Of a stretch of 22,738 nt of DNA, positions 20,320-22,738 are shown piece by piece; position 1 is the first letter of the stretch; every line of letters begins with the position of its first letter. The notes below the pieces were generated by a model. It did no database searches. It was not told the DNA's origin and was given only the letters and a program-made list of their open reading frames with translations. Position numbers and translations under genes: made by a program. Source of the DNA: a virus. The DNA lies in the IMG/VR virus record IMGVR_UViG_3300018469_000009, positions 1-22,738 of that record; one strand, given 5' to 3'.

Positions 20320-21054
20320 CTAGACCTTCTGCTGTTGCACGTCGCGAGCCATGCGGGCCAGCGTCTTGCGACCGATCGAGCCGTGCGGCGCGTGTCCGCT
20401 GTTGACGGTGATGAAGTCGCGCAGCTGCTCGAGGCTCATGTTGTCAAACGTGAGATCCGCGTCGCCGGGCTGCTTGTCCTCGTCATCGCCGACGCGATCG
20501 CGACGCGCCCTGGCGTCCTCCTCGAGGATGGCATTGCGCGCCTTCAGCGCCTCGACCTCTGCCGCCATCATTGCGCTCGGCGCAGCGGCCTTGGCCTCAA
20601 CGATGTATTCCTGCGCCATGTTTTTCAGCGTACGGCCGTTCTGGCCCAGGTTCTTCAACTCCTGGCCGTCGATCGCAGCGAGCTGCTCGACCGTGTAGAT
20701 GTTGAGCGCACGCAGCTCAGCGCGGCGCGCCTCGGTCAGGAACGGTGCAACCGCCAGCGGCGTGCCGGCCTTGGTCTGCTGCTGCTCGCCCTTGAATTGC
20801 TGGTACTGCCGGCGAAACCGCTCGGCGTAGGTCACCGCGGTTTGCTCGCCGGTCTGCGGATCGTTGCGCCAGTGCGAGAACGCCGTCGCCGGGAACACCG
20901 ACACGCTGCGCGAACCGGGAAAGCGGATCTCGCAGATCTCCATGTCGTCGTAGATCGGACGACCCTCGGAGGCAGACTTGGCTTCGTTCTTGATGGCGTG
21001 GTGACGAAACAGCGCGACGATCACCGCGTCCGGATCTTGCTGCATCATAGCCAT
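20320..21054 (-). CDS. Hypothetical head-region protein with HeH/LEM-like end (244 aa)
   Basis: GGAGA lies about 10 nt before the ATG at 21054, after the hairpin that follows the capsid gene. The middle is helical with conserved-looking text: PFLTEARRAELRALNIYTVEQLAAIDGQELKNLGQNGRTLKNMAQEYI. This resembles helix-hairpin-helix type 'LTEARRAEL.A..I.TVEQLA.ld...l..lG..gr.lr..A..yl' segments of phage structural proteins. A charged linker (RARRDRVGDDEDKQPGDADL) follows, then a C-terminal MSLEQLRDFITVNSGHAPHGSIGRKTLARMARDV, a likely HeH/LEM-type nucleic-acid-binding motif. It may contact DNA at the portal or serve in head completion. This is inference from motifs and position; the family has no name I am sure of. 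Confidence 0.68.
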   Translation of the reverse strand: MAMMQQDPDAVIVALFRHHAIKNEAKSASEGRPIYDDMEICEIRFPGSRSVSVFPATAFSHWRNDPQTGEQTAVTYAERFRRQYQQFKGEQQQTKAGTPLAVAPFLTEARRAELRALNIYTVEQLAAIDGQELKNLGQNGRTLKNMAQEYIVEAKAAAPSAMMAAEVEALKARNAILEEDARARRDRVGDDEDKQPGDADLTFDNMSLEQLRDFITVNSGHAPHGSIGRKTLARMARDVQQQKV

Positions 21055-21083
21055 AGGCAGTGTTCTCCGTTGCTAACATGAGA

Positions 21084-21123
21084 AGCCGCCGCCCGGTGGC
21101 TGGGAGGCTGCGGAGCGGCGGCT
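21084..21123 (-). terminator. Hairpin after the major capsid gene
   Basis: AGCCGCCGC (21084-21092) pairs perfectly with GCGGCGGCT (21115-21123), with a 22-nt interior that can fold further. It lies in the 87-nt gap between the capsid stop (21142) and the next start (21054). Read leftward, it is followed by TTCTCATGTT with no strong T-run, so it probably attenuates rather than ends transcription. Confidence 0.6.
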
Positions 21124-21141
21124 CAGGACGGCAGAGTAAAA

Positions 21142-22164
21142 TTACGCTGCCGGGTTGCTGTCGTAGAAACGCCAGTTGAACTGCGGATTGACCATCGTGA
21201 GCTCGCCCATCCACCCTATGAACTGGGCAACCGCGTCCTTATCAATGGGCATCTGCCCATCGCCTTCGAACACGCGATCGAAGTTGCGGTTTGGATGGTA
21301 GCGGATGCGCAGGCTGTCGGTGTTCAAGCCGAACGTGGTGTTGGCCGGCATGTTTGATCCAATGCCGCCGTCGAGCACGATCTCGGCCCGCTTGCCGCCG
21401 CCGACATACTCGACCGACGAGAAGCCTAGCTTCGCCATCGAAGTCTCGTTGGTCTGGCGCTGGATCGCCACCGCGGCCGCGTCGTAGGCCGCGTAGTGCT
21501 CCGGCGACATGATCAACAGATCCGCGTAGTCCTTGCCGCGGCTCTGCTTGGTCATCACGTAGTTCAGCATCGGCCGGATCGTGGTCGCGCTGACTTGCGT
21601 GCCCAGGGCGACCGCCATCGATTGCGCGTCATAGGTCTTGGTCTGCCAGATCGTGGCAGTGGCGCGATCGATGCCGCCGTAGATCCCGGTGTTGGTGACG
21701 ACCGGCACCGCGGTGGCAAGGCCGGTGAGCTGCTTGCCGCCGTTGGCGGTGCCGTCACCGTACAGCGCGGCGTCCATGACGTCTTCGAGCGCGCGCTCTG
21801 CCGCGTCGATGTATGCGTCGTAGACATCCATCAGCTGGTTGTCGCCCTCGTTGTTGAGGATCTCCTGCATACTGAGAATGACAGGCACCACGACCATCTT
21901 GGGGTCGAAGTAAGCGTCGTTGAACAGATCGATCGCCGGGTTCAGCAGCTGATCGTAGCCGCTGTACCATTGCGCGACCTGCTTGCCGATCTGCAGGGTC
22001 TGGCGGATACGCGGACCAGAGTAGGTCTGCCACAAGCCTTTGCGCTTGAGCACTGCAAGCAGCGCGTTGTTGTTGGAGACGAGATCCTGATAGCCCGAGG
22101 ACCGCGTCTCAAGCGACATCGACAGTATCTGCTGATACTGGGACAGTGGTGCGATATTGGGCAT
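21142..22164 (-). CDS. Major capsid protein (340 aa)
   Basis: GGAGGGG precedes the ATG at 22164. The product has the order of an HK97-fold capsid protein. An N-terminal helix is MPNIAPLSQYQQILSMSLET followed by RSSGYQDLVSNNNALLAVLKRKG. An E-loop-like strand pair is RIRQTLQIGKQVAQWYSGYDQLLNPAIDLFNDAYFDPKMVVVPVILSMQEILNNEGDNQLMDVYDAYIDAAERALEDVMDAALYGDG. The P-domain-like part has ADLLIMSPEHYAAYDAAAVAIQRQ and IVLDGGIGSNMPANTTFGLNTDSLRI. The 'G......L.....D.F..A.FD.K......V.S..E.L.NEG...' and 'ALYGDGT....QLTGL' blocks are shared by capsid proteins of rhizobial and Burkholderia short-tailed phages. It follows the scaffold-like gene and precedes the adaptor genes. Confidence 0.85.
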   Translation of the reverse strand: MPNIAPLSQYQQILSMSLETRSSGYQDLVSNNNALLAVLKRKGLWQTYSGPRIRQTLQIGKQVAQWYSGYDQLLNPAIDLFNDAYFDPKMVVVPVILSMQEILNNEGDNQLMDVYDAYIDAAERALEDVMDAALYGDGTANGGKQLTGLATAVPVVTNTGIYGGIDRATATIWQTKTYDAQSMAVALGTQVSATTIRPMLNYVMTKQSRGKDYADLLIMSPEHYAAYDAAAVAIQRQTNETSMAKLGFSSVEYVGGGKRAEIVLDGGIGSNMPANTTFGLNTDSLRIRYHPNRNFDRVFEGDGQMPIDKDAVAQFIGWMGELTMVNPQFNWRFYDSNPAA

Positions 22165-22189
22165 CGTGCCCCTCCATTACGGGTTCAGA

Positions 22190-22738
22190 TTAGACGCCGC
22201 CGTTCACACGCCTGATGGCGTCCTGAATGGCTTCGCGTCGACCAATCGGTTTGCCGTCTCGGCGCGGCTTCCCGTTTGAGGGGCCGCTGTCTGGTGCGCC
22301 AAAGATCGACTTGTCTGACCGGGTCTGAGCCGGGTTGGATGGGTCACGGGTCTGAGCCGTGTGGGAGGCGGGACGAAGCAGCTCTGCGCGTTGGTATGCC
22401 GTTTGAAGGTCAAAACCAAACTGCAGTTCGTGCTCGATCAGGTCCCCCAGTTCGTCAAACCGGGGATGCGCGTCAGCGAACTGATCGACCGCAGACCGGG
22501 TGTGAACGAATTGCTGTTGAGTATGCATCTGATGCAGCTGGTTCTTCAAGCCCGATAGCTCCTGATGCAGCGCCCCAATTTGGTGCGACGCCGCCTGCTG
22601 GGCGTTGCCCTGCTGGACCTGCTTAAGCTGCTCCGGCGATTGCGACAGCACGTGGTACGCGACGTCGCGCAGCGAGATCCGCTGACCGTCCGGCGTGGTC
22701 AGGCCCAGGTTGTTGACGATGACGTCGAGCCCACCGAC
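22190..22738 (-). CDS. Scaffold-like head assembly protein, 5' part beyond edge
   Basis: The frame is open to the right edge (182 residues visible), so the GTG at 22651 is not the start. The visible N-terminal part, VGGLDVIVNNLGLTTPDGQR followed by ISLRDVAYHVLSQSPEQLKQVQQ, leads into a Gln-rich coiled coil (GALHQELSGLKNQLHQMHTQQQFVHTRSAVDQFADAHPRFDELGDLIEHELQFGFDLQTAYQRAELL). A basic C-terminal tail (KPRRDGKPIGRREAIQDAIRRVNGGV) follows. A long helix, low-complexity linker and small basic C-terminal helix directly before the capsid gene is how phage scaffolding proteins are built. The C-terminal helix would contact capsid subunits. The 'FA..HPRF.EL.D.I...L..G.DL..AYQRAELL' segment is typical of this family. 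Twenty-five bases separate it from the capsid start. Confidence 0.72.
   Translation of the reverse strand, partial: VGGLDVIVNNLGLTTPDGQRISLRDVAYHVLSQSPEQLKQVQQGNAQQAASHQIGALHQELSGLKNQLHQMHTQQQFVHTRSAVDQFADAHPRFDELGDLIEHELQFGFDLQTAYQRAELLRPASHTAQTRDPSNPAQTRSDKSIFGAPDSGPSNGKPRRDGKPIGRREAIQDAIRRVNGGV
22320..22359. repeat. 13-bp direct repeat in scaffold-like gene
   Basis: CGGGTCTGAGCCG occurs at 22320-22332 and 22347-22359, 27 bp apart. On the coding strand each copy encodes the motif AQTR in the disordered linker (TAQTRDPSNPAQTR). It looks like a small in-frame duplication or slippage product. Confidence 0.6.

Noticed and set aside
1-22738. tRNA genes, CRISPR array, insertion sequences, attachment sites
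   Set aside because: No cloverleaf, regularly spaced repeat array, transposase-like frame or flanking target duplication was recognised by reading both strands; short tRNAs could only be excluded by a dedicated search.

Overview
The window is a high-GC stretch (estimated by eye, well above 60%) of a tailed bacteriophage or prophage, most likely one infecting an alphaproteobacterium of the Bradyrhizobium/Hyphomicrobiales type. The phage assignment rests on a dense leftward block of virion and lysis genes: scaffold-like protein, major capsid, portal-distal adaptor and nozzle-like proteins, an S74-type fibre protein, a virion transglycosylase, tail fibres, holin candidates and a GH19 endolysin. 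The host assignment rests on a GcrA-type regulator (a family confined to Alphaproteobacteria and their phages), a repressor with the 'VLGGN..VA.LTG' pattern common in rhizobial prophages, and a VPxPA-type C-terminal sorting tail. No tape measure, sheath or tail-tube gene is visible, and the gene order after the capsid fits a short-tailed (podovirus-like) particle. Terminase, portal, integrase and replication genes are not in the window.

Layout. (1) 1-1730, leftward: a small repressor, a GcrA-like regulator, a secreted protein with a PEP-CTERM-like tail, a small basic protein and a second secreted protein cut by the left edge, all tightly packed as one operon. (2) 1731-1807: divergent control region with two tandem copies of a 15-bp dyad TCCA-N7-TGGA next to the repressor start. 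(3) 1808-3910, rightward: eight small genes, including a 24-residue membrane peptide and three Cys-rich small proteins. Two nearly identical promoter cassettes (2112-2141 and 2640-2668) drive this block internally. (4) 3911-4042: two strong hairpins between convergent operons. (5) 4043-22738, leftward: the late operon, read right to left from head assembly (22738-19607), through nozzle, internal proteins and fibres (19610-5365), to lysis (5368-4043). Nearly all junctions are 1-nt (TGATG) or 4-nt (ATGA) overlaps or short gaps, so the late genes are probably translationally coupled.

How it may work together. The repressor probably acts on the tandem operators to control both its own operon and the rightward small-gene block. 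The GcrA homologue sits immediately downstream and could retune host sigma-70 transcription. The exported PEP-CTERM-like protein and its neighbours look like accessory cargo affecting the host envelope. The late operon builds the particle and lyses the cell. The least ordinary parts are the control region with its paired repeats, and the GcrA/sorting-signal cargo operon. No tRNA, CRISPR array, insertion sequence or attachment site was recognised.
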